Numbered from the stretch's first letter, positions 1-11,935 are shown. The stretch: 64,000 bases of DNA from Nocardia flavorosea (GCF_015477805.1 NZ_JADLQL010000002.1:1178001-1242000), one strand, 5' to 3'. Made by a program: numbers and translations. The notes: generated by a model not told the origin, from the letters alone.

Positions 1-31
1 ACAACACCGGCCCGGCCGTCGATTCGGTCAT
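1..31 (-). CDS. 5' end of the next gene in the thiolase operon (partial)
   Basis: The stop codon of the thiolase gene (TGA, 30-28) overlaps an ATG (31-29) as ATGA, the usual sign of translational coupling. The next frame reads [10 protein letters not shown] before it leaves the window. Thiolases of this SCP2-like type are often followed by a DUF35 zinc-ribbon/OB-fold partner, so that is the most likely identity. This is an inference from family context only; ten residues cannot identify the product. Confidence 0.45.
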   Translation of the reverse strand, partial: MTESTAGPVL

Positions 32-1215
32 GCCGCCGCCTTCCGGTACATGGTCACCACTGCGGCAGTGCCGAGTCCGACATTGTGTGCCAGGGCCACG
101 CGTGCTCCGTCGACCTGCCGTCCGCCGGCGAGACCACGCAACTGCCAATTCAGTTCGGCGCACTGCGCCAGCCCGGTCGCGCCGAGCGGATGCCCCTTGG
201 AAATCAGCCCACCGGACGGATTGACCACCCATTTGCCCCCGTAGGTGGTGTCCCCGGCATCGATCAGTGTCGCGCCCTCGCCCTCTCCGCAGAGCCCCAG
301 CGCTTCGTAGGTGAGGATTTCGTTGATCGAGAAGCAGTCGTGCAACTCGATCACGTCGACATCCTCGGGGCCGAGTTGGGCCTGCTCGTAGGTGGCCCGC
401 GCGGCGCGTGCACCGGTGCCTTGTCCGACGATGTCGAATGCGGTGTCGTAGGCGTCGGCGGTATCGCTGGTCATGGCCTGGCCGATGATCTCGATCGCTT
501 GGTCCGCGAGACCGTGCCGGGCCACGAATTCCTCGGATACGACGATCGCCGCCGCTGAGCCGTCGGAGGTGGGCGAGCACTGCAGTTTGGTCAGCGGATC
601 ACAGACCAGGGTCGAGGACAAGATCTCGTCGAGCGAGTACACATCTCGGAACTGGGCGTTTGGGTTGGCCGCCGAATGCCGGTGGTTCTTCACGGCGACT
701 CTGGCGAAGTGCTCGGCCGTAGTTCCGTAACGCCTCATATGCTCGAGCCCCGCGGCGCGGAACATCTCGAGCACGACCGGAGCGCCGGTGGGCTCGCGTA
801 ACCGGGCGGATGCCTCGATGAACTTCTCCACCGGGTTGGTCGATTGCGGATAGGTGGGCGTTCCGAGCGATCCGCGCTGCATCTTTTCGAAACCGAGCGC
901 CAGCACGCAGTCGGCGAGACCGCCGGCCACGAGCTGGCGTGCATAGTAGAGAGCCGAAGACCCACTCGCGCAGTTGTTGTTCAGGTTCATCACCGGAATA
1001 CCGGTCATACCCAGCTCGTAGACGGCCCGCTGCCCCGCGGTGGAATCGGCGTGCACGAACCCGACGCAGGCATGCTCGATCTCGGTGAAGCCGATGCCCG
1101 CATCGGCCAGCGCGGCTGTCGCGGCCTCCAGGGCCATTTCGGGATAGTTCGGGGTCGGCATGCCGGGCTTGACGAACTTGGTCATACCGACGCCGACAGT
1201 GAATACACGTTTCAT
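28..1215 (-). CDS. Thiolase / lipid-transfer protein (SCP2-thiolase-like)
   Basis: A 395-residue member of the thiolase superfamily, of the branch often annotated as lipid-transfer protein or acetyl-CoA acetyltransferase. The nucleophilic Cys lies in [10 protein letters not shown] near residue 80. The C-terminal active-site segments are [10 protein letters not shown] and [17 protein letters not shown]. Such proteins act in beta-oxidation-like degradation of fatty acids or steroid side chains, and some work as aldolases with a DUF35 partner. The start at 1215 is chosen because AAGGAG stands nine bases upstream of the ATG; the longer open frame upstream reads as non-coding. It lies 16 bp downstream of an acyl-CoA ligase on the same strand, so ligase, thiolase and the next gene form one operon. 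The substrate cannot be read from the sequence. Confidence 0.88.
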   Translation of the reverse strand: MKRVFTVGVGMTKFVKPGMPTPNYPEMALEAATAALADAGIGFTEIEHACVGFVHADSTAGQRAVYELGMTGIPVMNLNNNCASGSSALYYARQLVAGGLADCVLALGFEKMQRGSLGTPTYPQSTNPVEKFIEASARLREPTGAPVVLEMFRAAGLEHMRRYGTTAEHFARVAVKNHRHSAANPNAQFRDVYSLDEILSSTLVCDPLTKLQCSPTSDGSAAAIVVSEEFVARHGLADQAIEIIGQAMTSDTADAYDTAFDIVGQGTGARAARATYEQAQLGPEDVDVIELHDCFSINEILTYEALGLCGEGEGATLIDAGDTTYGGKWVVNPSGGLISKGHPLGATGLAQCAELNWQLRGLAGGRQVDGARVALAHNVGLGTAAVVTMYRKAAA

Positions 1216-1231
1216 GGCGATGATTCGCTCC

Positions 1232-2770
1232 TTACTGTGTAGTGCCGGGGCCGTACTGGTCCCGCACCACCCGGCGCAGCACCTTGCCCACCGGTGTTCT
1301 GGGTAGTTCCGCGTCGAACCGGACGTGCGTGACGCGTTTGACCGGCCCCAGACGGTCCCTGGTCCACGAAATGAGCTCGTCCTCGGACGCACTCGCCCCG
1401 GGGGCGAGCACAACCAACGCCATCGGGGTCTCGCCCCACTTGGGGTCCGGGATGCCGACAACCGAGGCTTCCTGCACCGCGGGATGGGCTACCAGGGCGT
1501 TCTCCAGTTCGGCCGGCCAGATATTGAAGCCTCCGGAGATGATCAGGTCTTCCTTGCGGTCAGTGAGGAAGAGATAACCTTCCTCGTCGAGGTAACCCAT
1601 ATCCCGAGTGAGTATCGAGCCGTCCGGCAACTTGCGCGCACAGGTGGCCTCGGGATCACCCCAGACTTCGGTGAAGGCACCTGGCGTGGCGGCGGCGACC
1701 TCCCCGATCTGCCCCTGCGGCAGTTCGGCGCCCGATTCATCGACGATCGTTATCCGGGTATTCGAGGTCGCCCGCCCCGCAGACCGCGCCCACCGGCCGT
1801 CCTGGGCGGTGTGCTCCTCGGGCAGCAGGACGCTCACCGGAGCCACCTCACTCTGCCCGTACATCTGCAGCATGATGTCGCCGAACACTTCACGCGCCTC
1901 GGCGAGCGCGGTCTCGGTCATCGGTGCGCCGCCGTAGACAAAGACCCGCAAGCTGCTGAGATCGGTGGTCAGCGCGGCCGGGTGCCTGGCCACCAGTTCG
2001 ACCATCGTCGGCACACCGAAGGCCACCGTACAGCGATGACGTTGCACCGCCGCAAGGAATTGGCCGGGGTCGAAAGCGCGCAGCACCACCACCGCGCCAC
2101 CGGCGGCCAGCACGGCGAATACCGGCATGATCGTCGCGTGTGAGAGTGGGCCGGCTGCGAGGTAGGAATCCTGACAGGTCAGCTCGGGCAGAACTGTCGC
2201 CATTTCGCTGCCCATCCCGGTCCAGGCACGCACCGAGTGAGTGATGCATTTCGGTTTGCCGGTGGTGCCTGCCGAAAACCGGATCGTTTGGGGTGTCTCT
2301 TCCGCCACCTCGACCCCTGGGTCGTCGGCCGAGGCACCGGCCAGTAACTCCTCGTAATCGAGGGCATCGGCCGGCGCAGGTCCTTCGAGCACCAGCACAT
2401 GCCGCACGGTTCCCGCCGCTTTCAGCTGAGGCGCGATGATGTCGTAGTGCCGATGCTGAACGATCAGGACCGTCGCGCCGATGGTATCGAGCAGGTAGCG
2501 GTTGGTTTCCGCGCTGTTGTGGGTGTACAGCGAGGCGCGCACACAACCGGCCAGCGCAATGCCCAGTATCAACTCCAGCGCTTCCGGGCTGTTGTCGGTG
2601 AGGGTCGCTACCCGATCGCCGGGTTCGATTCCGAGCCCAGCCAGCGCGTTGCCCAACCGGCAGGAGCGCTTGTAGACCTCCGCGTAGCTGTAGACCGTAT
2701 CCGCACAGATCAGCGCGGGGCGCTCGGCATAGCGCTCGGCTCCATGTCGGATCAAGTTCGCTATTTCCAT
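1232..2770 (-). CDS. Fatty-acid/acyl-CoA synthetase (AMP-binding)
   Basis: A 512-residue ANL-superfamily adenylating enzyme that would activate a carboxylic acid to its CoA thioester through an acyl-AMP. The AMP-binding P-loop appears as [12 protein letters not shown], where Ala replaces the usual Thr/Ser before GTTG. Downstream are MYGQSE (A5), the hinge [17 protein letters not shown] (A8) and the A10 Lys in [11 protein letters not shown]. The length is normal for the family and there is no signal peptide. The ATG at 2770 has GGAAGGA upstream. It is the first gene of the thiolase operon and probably feeds its product to the thiolase. The acid substrate, whether fatty acid, steroid side chain or aromatic, is not determined. 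Confidence 0.88.
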   Translation of the reverse strand: MEIANLIRHGAERYAERPALICADTVYSYAEVYKRSCRLGNALAGLGIEPGDRVATLTDNSPEALELILGIALAGCVRASLYTHNSAETNRYLLDTIGATVLIVQHRHYDIIAPQLKAAGTVRHVLVLEGPAPADALDYEELLAGASADDPGVEVAEETPQTIRFSAGTTGKPKCITHSVRAWTGMGSEMATVLPELTCQDSYLAAGPLSHATIMPVFAVLAAGGAVVVLRAFDPGQFLAAVQRHRCTVAFGVPTMVELVARHPAALTTDLSSLRVFVYGGAPMTETALAEAREVFGDIMLQMYGQSEVAPVSVLLPEEHTAQDGRWARSAGRATSNTRITIVDESGAELPQGQIGEVAAATPGAFTEVWGDPEATCARKLPDGSILTRDMGYLDEEGYLFLTDRKEDLIISGGFNIWPAELENALVAHPAVQEASVVGIPDPKWGETPMALVVLAPGASASEDELISWTRDRLGPVKRVTHVRFDAELPRTPVGKVLRRVVRDQYGPGTTQ

Positions 2771-2992
2771 AGCGGTCCTTCCGTGAAATGCCCGGTAGAC
2801 CGATGTGTTCGGGCCGTTGCTCGGGCTCGGACTTCACGTTAGGAACGCTTCCGGCACCGAACAATGGACCCACCCCACACCGAGCGGTGGCAGCTCGGCA
2901 CAGCGACGCAGCTGGGCGAATATGGCACCACCAGCGAACTGCTGGGTTAGGCTTCAATCACCTGCAGTCATGCGATACAGAGGGATCGACCC

Positions 2993-3982
2993 GTGTTCGA
3001 AACCGTGTTCGTCACCGAGAAGGCATCGACTCACGGGCTGTCGGCGCAGGAGTCACAGGAAGAGTGGCGCCGCATGACCACCAGGTACCAATGCGATATG
3101 CAGTGCGATTTTTCCGCGGACCAGCAACTGGTGGGTGCGCTGACAACCACACGGACCCGGATGCATCAGCTCCTGACCTGGCAGTCCTCCTCGGTCCGCT
3201 ACCGGCGGACACCAAAGCATATACGGCGCGACGGTATCGACTCCTATATGTTGCTGCTGCCCGGCACGGGCACAGCGAATGTCGACCGCGGTGCCGTCGA
3301 ATTCGAGGTGTCTCCGGGCCGCGCCGCTATGCTGAGCGCGACCGAGCCCTTCGAGGTCACCCATTCACCGGGGGCGGAGCTGCGAGTGCTCACCATCGAT
3401 CGGCAGTCGATCGAGCATCGGATGAATCGGCGCTTCGATCTCGCGGCACCCCTTGATCTGGCCACCGGCCTCGGTCTCGTGGTGCAGGACCTCATACAGA
3501 GCATTCTGCGTTCCCTCGATCAGCTGTCTGCTGACCAGTTCGACGCTGCGGTCAGTCGACTGATCGAGCTGCTGTGCGTGCTGATCGGCGAGAACATCGT
3601 CCAAGCCGGTGATCACTTCGGCGAGATCGAAGCAGCGATTCGGCGGTACGTGCGTGACCACGCCCACGAGCCCGACCTGAATGCGGCGGTGATCGCCGGT
3701 GCGCTCGGATGGTCAGTGCGGCAGATCCAGCTGTCGATGCAGCGAGCGGGTACCACCGCACGAGATCTGATCCGCGAGGAGCGGCTCTCGCTTGCCCACG
3801 AGCGCCTGACCGGGCCCGCCTTCCGTGGCACTTCCATCACCGATGTTGCCCACCAATGTGGTTTCACCTCGGCGACGACCTTCAGTACGGCGTTCCGGCA
3901 ACGGTTCGGGATCACCCCGCGAGAACTCCGTGGAATTCACCTCCATCCGCTCAGCCGGACGAGTGGATCTACCGAAAATTGA
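2993..3982 (+). CDS. AraC-family transcriptional regulator
   Basis: A 329-residue regulator. The N-terminal half (about residues 40-190) resembles the cupin-type AraC-binding-like domain (AraC_binding_2), with YMLLLPGTGTANV and PFEVTHSPGAELRVL. The C-terminal 110 residues hold the double helix-turn-helix; the second HTH and signature read ITDVAHQCGFTSATTFSTAF followed by FGITPREL. The GTG start at 2993 has an AGAGGGA ribosome-binding site. It is divergent from the acyl-CoA ligase operon across about 220 bp and convergent with the P450 gene, whose 3' end it overlaps by 14 bp. It may control the ligase-thiolase operon, the P450 or itself; position alone supports this. Confidence 0.85.
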   Translation: MFETVFVTEKASTHGLSAQESQEEWRRMTTRYQCDMQCDFSADQQLVGALTTTRTRMHQLLTWQSSSVRYRRTPKHIRRDGIDSYMLLLPGTGTANVDRGAVEFEVSPGRAAMLSATEPFEVTHSPGAELRVLTIDRQSIEHRMNRRFDLAAPLDLATGLGLVVQDLIQSILRSLDQLSADQFDAAVSRLIELLCVLIGENIVQAGDHFGEIEAAIRRYVRDHAHEPDLNAAVIAGALGWSVRQIQLSMQRAGTTARDLIREERLSLAHERLTGPAFRGTSITDVAHQCGFTSATTFSTAFRQRFGITPRELRGIHLHPLSRTSGSTEN

Positions 3983-5306
3983 GCGGTGGGCTTTTCGGAA
4001 AGACGACGGGAAGCGATACCAGCGCCCGGTGGAACGGGCCCGGCCGCCATTCGAGCCGGTCGGCCGGCACCGCCAGCTCCATCTCGGGCAGCGCATCCAG
4101 TAGCTGGTCGATGGCGTCCTGCACTATCAGCAAGGCCACCGTCCGGGCGGGGCAACTGTGTGAGCCCGTGCTGAAAGCCAGATGTGACCGGTTGTTGTGC
4201 AGGGCATCGCCAGTGCGGACGGCAGGGTCGTTGTTGCATGCGGCCATGCTGATGAGCACCGGCTGATGCGCGGGCAACCAGGCCCCTTCGATCAGGATCG
4301 GCTGACGTGGGTAGCTGATGCAGTAATTGGCCAACGGCGGATCGTTGAACAGGACCTCGTCCAGCGCGTCGCGGGTGGAGAGGCTTCCGCCGAGCATATC
4401 GCCCGCGAACCGGTCGTCGGTGAGCATCAACCGCAGAGTATTGATTATCAGGTTCTGCTGCGTTTCGATACCTGCGGCGTAAAGAGTTGCCAGTTGATGC
4501 ATCACGCCCTCGTCGTCCAGGTTCACCGGGTGCTGCACCAGCCGGCTCGTGATATCCGGACCGGGATCGGCCCGCTTGGTCCGCGCCAGTTCGAGCAGGG
4601 TCTCGGTCAGCGCCCGGTTTCCGGCAGCGGCGTCCACGGTGTCGAATATGGCGGCCATGCTGGTCGCCGCGCGCCGACTGATTTCGGGCGAGCAGCCGAA
4701 CAACGTGTTCAGGGTTGAGAGAATCAGCGGATAGGCATACTGGCCGGCGACATCACAGGCCCCGTCTTCGCAGAAGGAGTTGATGAGCGGAATCGCGGCC
4801 TGCTCGACAGTAGCGTGCAGGAGGTGCATATCCACTCGGCCGAGCGCCGCCGCCGTAGCGGTCCGGTAGTGGATATGCTCGCTACCCGAACTGCGCAGCG
4901 AGTTGGGTCGCCACTCCATCATCGGCAGGACCGGGCAGTCCGCGGAGATATCGCGTTGCCACACTCGGGGGTCCGCCGGGAAATGTTCATGGTCGTTCAG
5001 GACCCGCAACGCGGTGTGGTAACCGATCACCAGGGTGGCGGGCACGCCCGGCGCCAGCTCGACCGGAGCCAGGGACCCGTACAGTTGCCGCATCTCCCGG
5101 TACATCCGATGCGGATCGACTGCAAACTCTTTCGAGTACAGGGGAAAGCGGGGGCCATCGAAATCCATCGGTGTCGTATGCGGCGGGGTCTCACTGTCGA
5201 TATTCAACTCTGCTGATTCCTCGACTGTAGGCAGGGCGAGTTTCGGCTCGGACGGTAGCCGCTCGACCGAAAAGTGTAGGGGCACACCGCATCGGTCAGT
5301 CGACAA
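3969..5306 (-). CDS. Atypical cytochrome P450 (CYP157-like, no ExxR arginine)
   Basis: A 445-residue P450. The heme-ligand loop reads FSTGSHSCPAR with the axial Cys at about 385. The I-helix has AGIETQQ with the acid-alcohol pair Glu281-Thr282. In the K-helix, where nearly all P450s have ExxR, this protein reads DEVLF (Glu317...Phe320), so the conserved Arg is absent. This departure is known from the Streptomyces CYP157 family, and the surrounding motifs (TLRLML after the I-helix, then ALDEVL and a DPP) also look like that group. The first 45 residues are an extra N-terminal stretch of unclear role. No conservon genes, ferredoxin or reductase lie nearby. Expression starts at ATG 5306. Substrate unknown. 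Confidence 0.85.
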   Translation of the reverse strand: MSTDRCGVPLHFSVERLPSEPKLALPTVEESAELNIDSETPPHTTPMDFDGPRFPLYSKEFAVDPHRMYREMRQLYGSLAPVELAPGVPATLVIGYHTALRVLNDHEHFPADPRVWQRDISADCPVLPMMEWRPNSLRSSGSEHIHYRTATAAALGRVDMHLLHATVEQAAIPLINSFCEDGACDVAGQYAYPLILSTLNTLFGCSPEISRRAATSMAAIFDTVDAAAGNRALTETLLELARTKRADPGPDITSRLVQHPVNLDDEGVMHQLATLYAAGIETQQNLIINTLRLMLTDDRFAGDMLGGSLSTRDALDEVLFNDPPLANYCISYPRQPILIEGAWLPAHQPVLISMAACNNDPAVRTGDALHNNRSHLAFSTGSHSCPARTVALLIVQDAIDQLLDALPEMELAVPADRLEWRPGPFHRALVSLPVVFPKSPPLNFR

Positions 5307-5477
5307 CCTGCGTCATCGGTGCGACCGCCGGTAAGGGGTCCTGGACGAATCCCGAGTGTGGATCACATCCTGCCTCTCGATGGGGGTACAGGACGATCCG
5401 GACTCTGGTTCCGGACGATAAACCGCCACAAATTGGATGGGCGGGTCGGAACTCCTTGCCCGGAACCCCGGAGGCCG

Positions 5478-5510
5478 ATGCCCTGCGGCGCATATGAGGC
5501 CGCAGGGCAT
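5478..5510 (-). terminator. Perfect hairpin 3' of the VOC remnant
   Basis: Arms 5478-5489 and 5499-5510 are 12 bp and perfectly complementary (left arm ATGCCCTGCGGC) around a 9-nt loop. The hairpin sits just past the stop of the minus-strand VOC fragment. No T-run follows, which is common for terminators in this group. The stretch 5307-5477 upstream holds no gene I can support. Confidence 0.6.
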
Positions 5511-5520
5511 AGCCGACAGG

Positions 5521-5940
5521 TCAGCGCGTACGCGGATCCTGCAGCGACGCCATCGCTTCCATGAGCGAGGAATGAATGGCGGTCAATTCCGGGGTGGCGA
5601 ACGACTCCCAGGACTGCTCGTCCGCGCCGTTCTCGGTGGGATCGGCCTGCCCCCAGTCGCCTTCGCCGGTTCCGTCCGCCGATCCTTCATCCCAGGACGC
5701 GCTACCCGGATTGTGCTTGTACACCCACCACAGGTGGCCGAACGGGTCGGCGAACCGGGAGAGCACATCGCCCCAGAAATCCGTCGGCTCGGTGACGATC
5801 CGCGCACCACGCGCGGCGGCTCGTTTCAGCGTGGCGGCCGGATCGTCGACGTAGACGCGGACGAAGGACGGCATATACGGCCAGTCCGGTTTGCGGTCGG
5901 CGATCGTGAGCGTCGAGCGGAAGCCGCCATGAGCGCCATG
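5521..5940 (-). pseudogene. VOC/glyoxalase-like protein, C-terminal remnant
   Basis: The minus strand from about 5940 to 5521 encodes the second half of a vicinal-oxygen-chelate (PhnB/glyoxalase-like) protein. It contains MPSFVRVYVDDPAATLKRA, ARGARIVTEP and RFADPFGHLWWVYKHNP, followed by a 60-residue acidic tail. The N-terminal beta-alpha-beta module that should precede STLTIADRKPDWP is missing. Upstream, the open frame runs into DNA that codes on the other strand for a WYL regulator, so its apparent N-terminus is not real protein. No start codon lies in frame before the Met of MPSFVRV. I read it as a 5'-truncated gene, not a functional one. Confidence 0.65.
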
Positions 5941-6678
5941 GCCCAGATCGTCCAGGTCCTTCCCGTCCGGATCCGCCGCCGGATCGACAGTCTCCGGACC
6001 GTCGCGACCCCCTCCGGTGATGGATACAACCGGGCCGGGATCGACGATGTCACCGCATTGACCACTCTCGCTCTTGCCTGCCGGGACGCCGATACCGTCT
6101 CGTTCTCCTACCGCGGCAGCGACGCGGCCACGTCGCATCGCACCGCCCAACCGCATCAGATCGTCAATGTCGAAAGCCGCCTCTACCTGGTGGCCTGGGA
6201 TCTCGATCGCACCGACTGGCGCACCTTCCGAATCGACCGGGTCGCGCAACCCCGCCGTACCGGCGCGCGATTCGCACCACGCCGCCTGCCCGGTGGCGAT
6301 CCGGTGGAGTACGTCCACGACCGGATCGGGTCGATGCCCTCCAGGTACCGGGTACACGCCACCATCCAGGCTTCCGCCGAACGGGTCAGAGCCGAGATCG
6401 TCCACTACGGCACCGTCACCGCCGTCGACTCCGGCTCGTGCGAGGTCCAGATCGCCGCCGAGTCCCTGGGCTGGGCCGCCTTCTGCCTCGTCTCGATCGG
6501 AGCACCGTTCATCGTGCACGGGCCACCCGAAGCGACCGACCTCGTGAAGGACTGGGGAACCAGGCTTCTCGCCGCCACGCGAGCGACCGGGAGCGGACCC
6601 GGTTGCGATAGTTCGATCAGTCGTCTTCCTTCGCCCTCGGATCGCGGGCTGTGGCCAGGGTCGGCATCGCCACGCTGA
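5929..6678 (+). pseudogene. WYL-domain (YafY/DeoR-type) regulator, C-terminal remnant
   Basis: From about 5940 the plus strand encodes the effector half of a WYL transcriptional regulator: QVLPVRIRRRIDSL, then the WYL-type core with RTAQPHQIVNVESRLYLVAW and DWRTFRIDRV, and a WCX-like tail. The N-terminal helix-turn-helix of about 85 residues that the family requires is absent. The frame upstream belongs to the opposing VOC remnant. An in-frame ATG at 5929 could give a 249-residue HTH-less protein, but no ribosome-binding site precedes it. The two fragments face away from each other exactly as a divergent pair would after a deletion of the shared promoter and both 5' ends. Confidence 0.65.
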
Positions 6679-6847
6679 TCGCCGCCACTATTCGCGCCGG
6701 GCCGTCGAGATGTCATGGCAGAAACGATTCGTCACCCGTTTCGACTGACGTTGCGCTCGCCGCACCAACCTGCTTGGTGCTTCTTCTTCTTCTTCTTCGC
6801 TCTGGGCGAACACGGGCGTTGGTTGGAACAACCGGGACTCCGGTGAA

Positions 6848-6868
6848 GTTGAGTCGGGATAGCTCAAC
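6848..6868 (+). promoter_or_regulatory. HAIR-type operator (HspR box) before lon
   Basis: An inverted repeat GTTGAGT-N7-GCTCAAC closely matches the HspR-associated inverted repeat CTTGAGT-N7-ACTCAAG, with the same arm length and spacer and 11 of 14 arm bases identical. It ends four bases before the lon ribosome-binding site. lon is an established HspR target in Streptomyces, so heat-shock repression by HspR is the natural reading. A (CTT)n-like run lies further upstream near 6780-6800. Confidence 0.65.
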
Positions 6869-6885
6869 TATTGGAGGTTGTGTTC

Positions 6886-9429
<2,544 letters not shown>

Positions 9430-9448
9430 CCTGTACCCGACCCTGCGG

Positions 9449-9478
9449 GCCGTGGTAGCCATCACCGGCTACCACGGC
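9449..9478 (+). terminator. lon terminator hairpin
   Basis: A 12-bp perfect stem (GCCGTGGTAGCC and its complement) with a 6-nt loop lies 20 bp after the lon stop codon. It should separate lon from the SigK-dependent fasciclin gene. Confidence 0.65.
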
Positions 9479-9503
9479 TCGCTGTCGTTTCCCGAAGTGG
9501 TTC

Positions 9504-9531
9504 CCATCCGCCCGGCCGGTCCACCCGAACC
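9504..9531 (+). promoter_or_regulatory. SigK-type promoter of the fasciclin gene
   Basis: CCATCC (9504-9509), a 16-bp spacer and CGAACC (9526-9531) stand 65 bp before the start codon. Mycobacterial SigK promoters of mpt70/mpt83 have CCATCC and a CGAAT-like -10. The same pair occurs before sigK and before the molybdopterin oxidoreductase in this window. Confidence 0.6.
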
Positions 9532-9596
9532 CCGTTCAGCAATGTTCGCGGTACGACCGGCAACGCGGTCGTCCTGGCCGAAAGCGATGGAAATTC

Positions 9597-10253
9597 ATGA
9601 AAAGCAGGCAGCGCGTTGTGCTTCTGGCCGCGGTGGTTTCGGCCACCGCACTCTTGGGAGCGACAGCATGTTCCGGGGATGCGGAGTCCGGGGAAACCGC
9701 GGCTGCGGCGAGCAGCGCTCCCGCGTCGTCCACGGCGACCGCGGCCACCGGTGATCCCGCGGCCGCGCTCGTCGGCCCCGGCTGCGCCGACTACGCGGCG
9801 CAGGTGCCCGACGGCGCGGGATCGGTCGACGGGATGGCGCAGGACCCGGTCGCGGTCGCGGCCTCGAACAACCCGATGCTGAAGACCCTCACGCAGGCCG
9901 TATCGGGTGGCTTGAATCCCGAGGTGAACCTCGTCGATACGCTCAACGGCGGCGAATTCACCGTGTTCGCTCCGGTCGATTCGGCCTTCGCGAAGATCGA
10001 TCCGGCAACGCTGGAAACCCTGAAGACGGATTCCGCCACGTTGACCGATATTCTCACCTACCACGTGATACCCGGACAGATCGTGCCCGAAGATATCGCC
10101 GGGGATCATGCGACCGTCCAGGGCGACACCGTCTCGGTGACCCGTGACGGCGAGACGATCGAGGCCGGGACAGCGTCGGTGATCTGCGGCGGTGTGCAGA
10201 CCGCGAACGCGACCGTCTACATGATCGACGAGGTCCTCATGCCGCCCGCGTGA
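9597..10253 (+). CDS. Fasciclin-domain lipoprotein (MPT83/MPB70-like)
   Basis: A 218-residue secreted protein. The signal peptide ends in a lipobox-like GATAC with Cys25, followed by an Ala/Ser/Thr-rich linker and one fasciclin (FAS1) domain from about residue 85 to the end. The stretch beginning [19 protein letters not shown] and then [19 protein letters not shown] is characteristic of the M. tuberculosis MPT70/MPT83 antigens. The FAS1 H-box region is [15 protein letters not shown] and [10 protein letters not shown]. These proteins are exported surface proteins of uncertain function, strongly induced by SigK. Here the gene directly precedes sigK-rskA and has its own SigK-type promoter. Length and domain order match MPT83. 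The ribosome-binding site is weak. Confidence 0.9.
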   Translation: MKSRQRVVLLAAVVSATALLGATACSGDAESGETAAAASSAPASSTATAATGDPAAALVGPGCADYAAQVPDGAGSVDGMAQDPVAVAASNNPMLKTLTQAVSGGLNPEVNLVDTLNGGEFTVFAPVDSAFAKIDPATLETLKTDSATLTDILTYHVIPGQIVPEDIAGDHATVQGDTVSVTRDGETIEAGTASVICGGVQTANATVYMIDEVLMPPA

Positions 10254-10349
10254 CCGGTTTTCCCGCGCTGCGGGGCCGAGTGGCAGAGACTGGGGCCATG
10301 ATGCTTCACGGCGCTGAGCGTGAACTGCGTTACAGCATCAGTACGATGT

Positions 10350-10377
10350 CCATCCTCGGTGTCGCGGGTGGCGAACA
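10350..10377 (+). promoter_or_regulatory. SigK-type autoregulatory promoter of sigK-rskA
   Basis: CCATCC (10350-10355), a 16-bp spacer and CGAACA (10372-10377) lie 27 bp before the sigK ATG. The geometry is the same as before the fasciclin gene, which fits positive autoregulation by SigK. Confidence 0.6.
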
Positions 10378-10404
10378 CCTTCCCATGCAGTCGAGGGCAC
10401 GATC

Positions 10405-11085
10405 ATGACGAAGCGGCCGGATTCCGGTTCGGGCGCGGTCCGGCTCCGGGTCGTCGGTGCGCAGGACAGCGGTACCGAGGCCGGGGCGGCGTGCCCGGCC
10501 CGCCGCGCCGGCCAGGACGACAGCGCAACCCAGCGCCGGCTCGCCGATCTGCTACAGGCGGCCGGGAACGGTGATCGGGAATCGTTCACCCTTTTCTACC
10601 GGGAGACCAGTTCCCGGGTGTTCGGGCTGACGCGGCGGATCCTGCGCAGCCCGGCCGCGGCCGAGGAAGCCACCCAGGAGGTGTACCTGCAGGTCTGGTC
10701 GGCCGCCGCCCGCTACGACCCGGCGCGGGCAAGCGCGGTCGGCTGGTTGATGATGATCGCCCACCGGCGAGCTGTCGACCGGGTGCGCGCCGAGGAATCG
10801 GCCGCGGCCCGCGATATCGTCTACGGCCACACCCATCTGGGACGCGACCACGACATCGTCTCCGAAACGGTGCACCAGCAGTTCGACGAGCAGGCTGTGC
10901 GTGACTGCCTCGACGTGCTCACCGCCACGCAACGAGAAGCGGTCGCACTCGCCTATTACAGCGGGCGCACCTACCGCGAGGTCGCCGACCAGCTCGAATC
11001 CCCACTGCCCACCATCAAGAGCCGCATCCGTGACGGTCTGAAACGGCTCCAGAACTGCCTGTCAGGGGTTGTCTCCGATGCCTGA
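10405..11085 (+). CDS. sigK: ECF sigma factor SigK
   Basis: A 226-residue extracytoplasmic-function sigma factor. Region 2 contains FYRETSSRVFGLTRRIL, the core-binding EEATQEVYLQVW and AHRRAVDRVRAEE. Region 4 has TATQREAVALAYYSGRTYREV and the recognition helix LPTIKSRIRDGLKRLQNCL. It carries about 40 extra N-terminal residues relative to M. tuberculosis SigK. The assignment to SigK rather than another ECF factor rests on the sequence pattern, the overlapping RskA-type anti-sigma gene and the adjacent MPT83-like target. The ATG at 10405 lies 27 bp after a CCATCC/CGAACA promoter. In mycobacteria SigK activates the mpt70/mpt83 genes in response to a signal relayed by RskA. Confidence 0.9.
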   Translation: MTKRPDSGSGAVRLRVVGAQDSGTEAGAACPARRAGQDDSATQRRLADLLQAAGNGDRESFTLFYRETSSRVFGLTRRILRSPAAAEEATQEVYLQVWSAAARYDPARASAVGWLMMIAHRRAVDRVRAEESAAARDIVYGHTHLGRDHDIVSETVHQQFDEQAVRDCLDVLTATQREAVALAYYSGRTYREVADQLESPLPTIKSRIRDGLKRLQNCLSGVVSDA

Positions 11086-11935
11086 TATCTCACCGCCCGA
11101 CTCGCCGGCCAACCACGGTGACCTAGTGGACCTGGCGTTTCCCTACGCCCTCGACGCGGTCTCGGCCGCCGAGAGCGCCGATATCGAACAACGATTACGT
11201 GCCGCCGATCGAGAAACTGCCCGGGCCTTCGACAGTGTGGTACGCGACGTGCGGGAGGCGATGGGGGCCTTGTCCGTCCTCGACGCCCAGGAGCCGCCCG
11301 CCCGGGTGGAGGCGCGCATACTCGCCGCCCTCGGCTCCCGGCCCGGCGCACGTTCGGATGTGCACACCGGTGCCGGGAGATCCGATCCCGGTGCGCAGTC
11401 GCCATCTGTGGCCGGACCACCGGATCCACAGGCGGATACGCCGGTAGCCGGCACACCGGCCGATGAACTCGCCCGAGCCCGTCGGCGCCGGCGTCGGCTG
11501 TCAGGACTCGCTGCCGCGGCCGCGGTGGTGGTGGCCATCGGGATCGGTTACGGAGTCCTCGCCCGGCAGACCGGTCACGAACCGGGCGCAGCCGTTACCG
11601 CACAGCAGATTCTCGAGCACCCCGATGCCCGTACGGCCACCACCCCGATCGGTGCGGACGGAACCCTCACGGTGCACGTTTCCGCCGAACTCGGCGCGGC
11701 CACCGTCGCTTTCGACGCCGTACCCGCCCCGCCGGCCGGTAGCGACTACCAGCTGTGGTTGATCGATGCGTCCGGTGTTCCACAATCGGCCGGGGTGCTG
11801 GCCGAACTGCCGGCGGCGAACACGCCCTACATCACCGAGTTCACCGGTTCCGGACAACTCGCGGTAACGCTCGAACCCGACGGCGGATCGCCCGCGCCGA
11901 CCAGCACGCCGCTCGGTGCGGTCGCGCTGGGGTGA
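11078..11935 (+). CDS. rskA: Anti-sigma-K factor RskA
   Basis: A 285-residue single-pass membrane anti-sigma factor. The cytoplasmic N-terminal domain (FPYALDAVSAAESADIEQRL) binds SigK, a Pro/Gly-rich linker follows, and one transmembrane helix lies near residues 139-161. The extracytoplasmic RskA domain includes GSDYQLWLIDASG and GQLAVTLEPDGGSP. Proteolysis of this protein frees SigK. The ATG at 11078 overlaps the 3' end of sigK by 8 bp, so translation is coupled; a TTG at 11069 is the alternative start. The last 15 residues follow the family pattern, so the gene appears intact. Confidence 0.9.
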   Translation: MPDISPPDSPANHGDLVDLAFPYALDAVSAAESADIEQRLRAADRETARAFDSVVRDVREAMGALSVLDAQEPPARVEARILAALGSRPGARSDVHTGAGRSDPGAQSPSVAGPPDPQADTPVAGTPADELARARRRRRRLSGLAAAAAVVVAIGIGYGVLARQTGHEPGAAVTAQQILEHPDARTATTPIGADGTLTVHVSAELGAATVAFDAVPAPPAGSDYQLWLIDASGVPQSAGVLAELPAANTPYITEFTGSGQLAVTLEPDGGSPAPTSTPLGAVALG

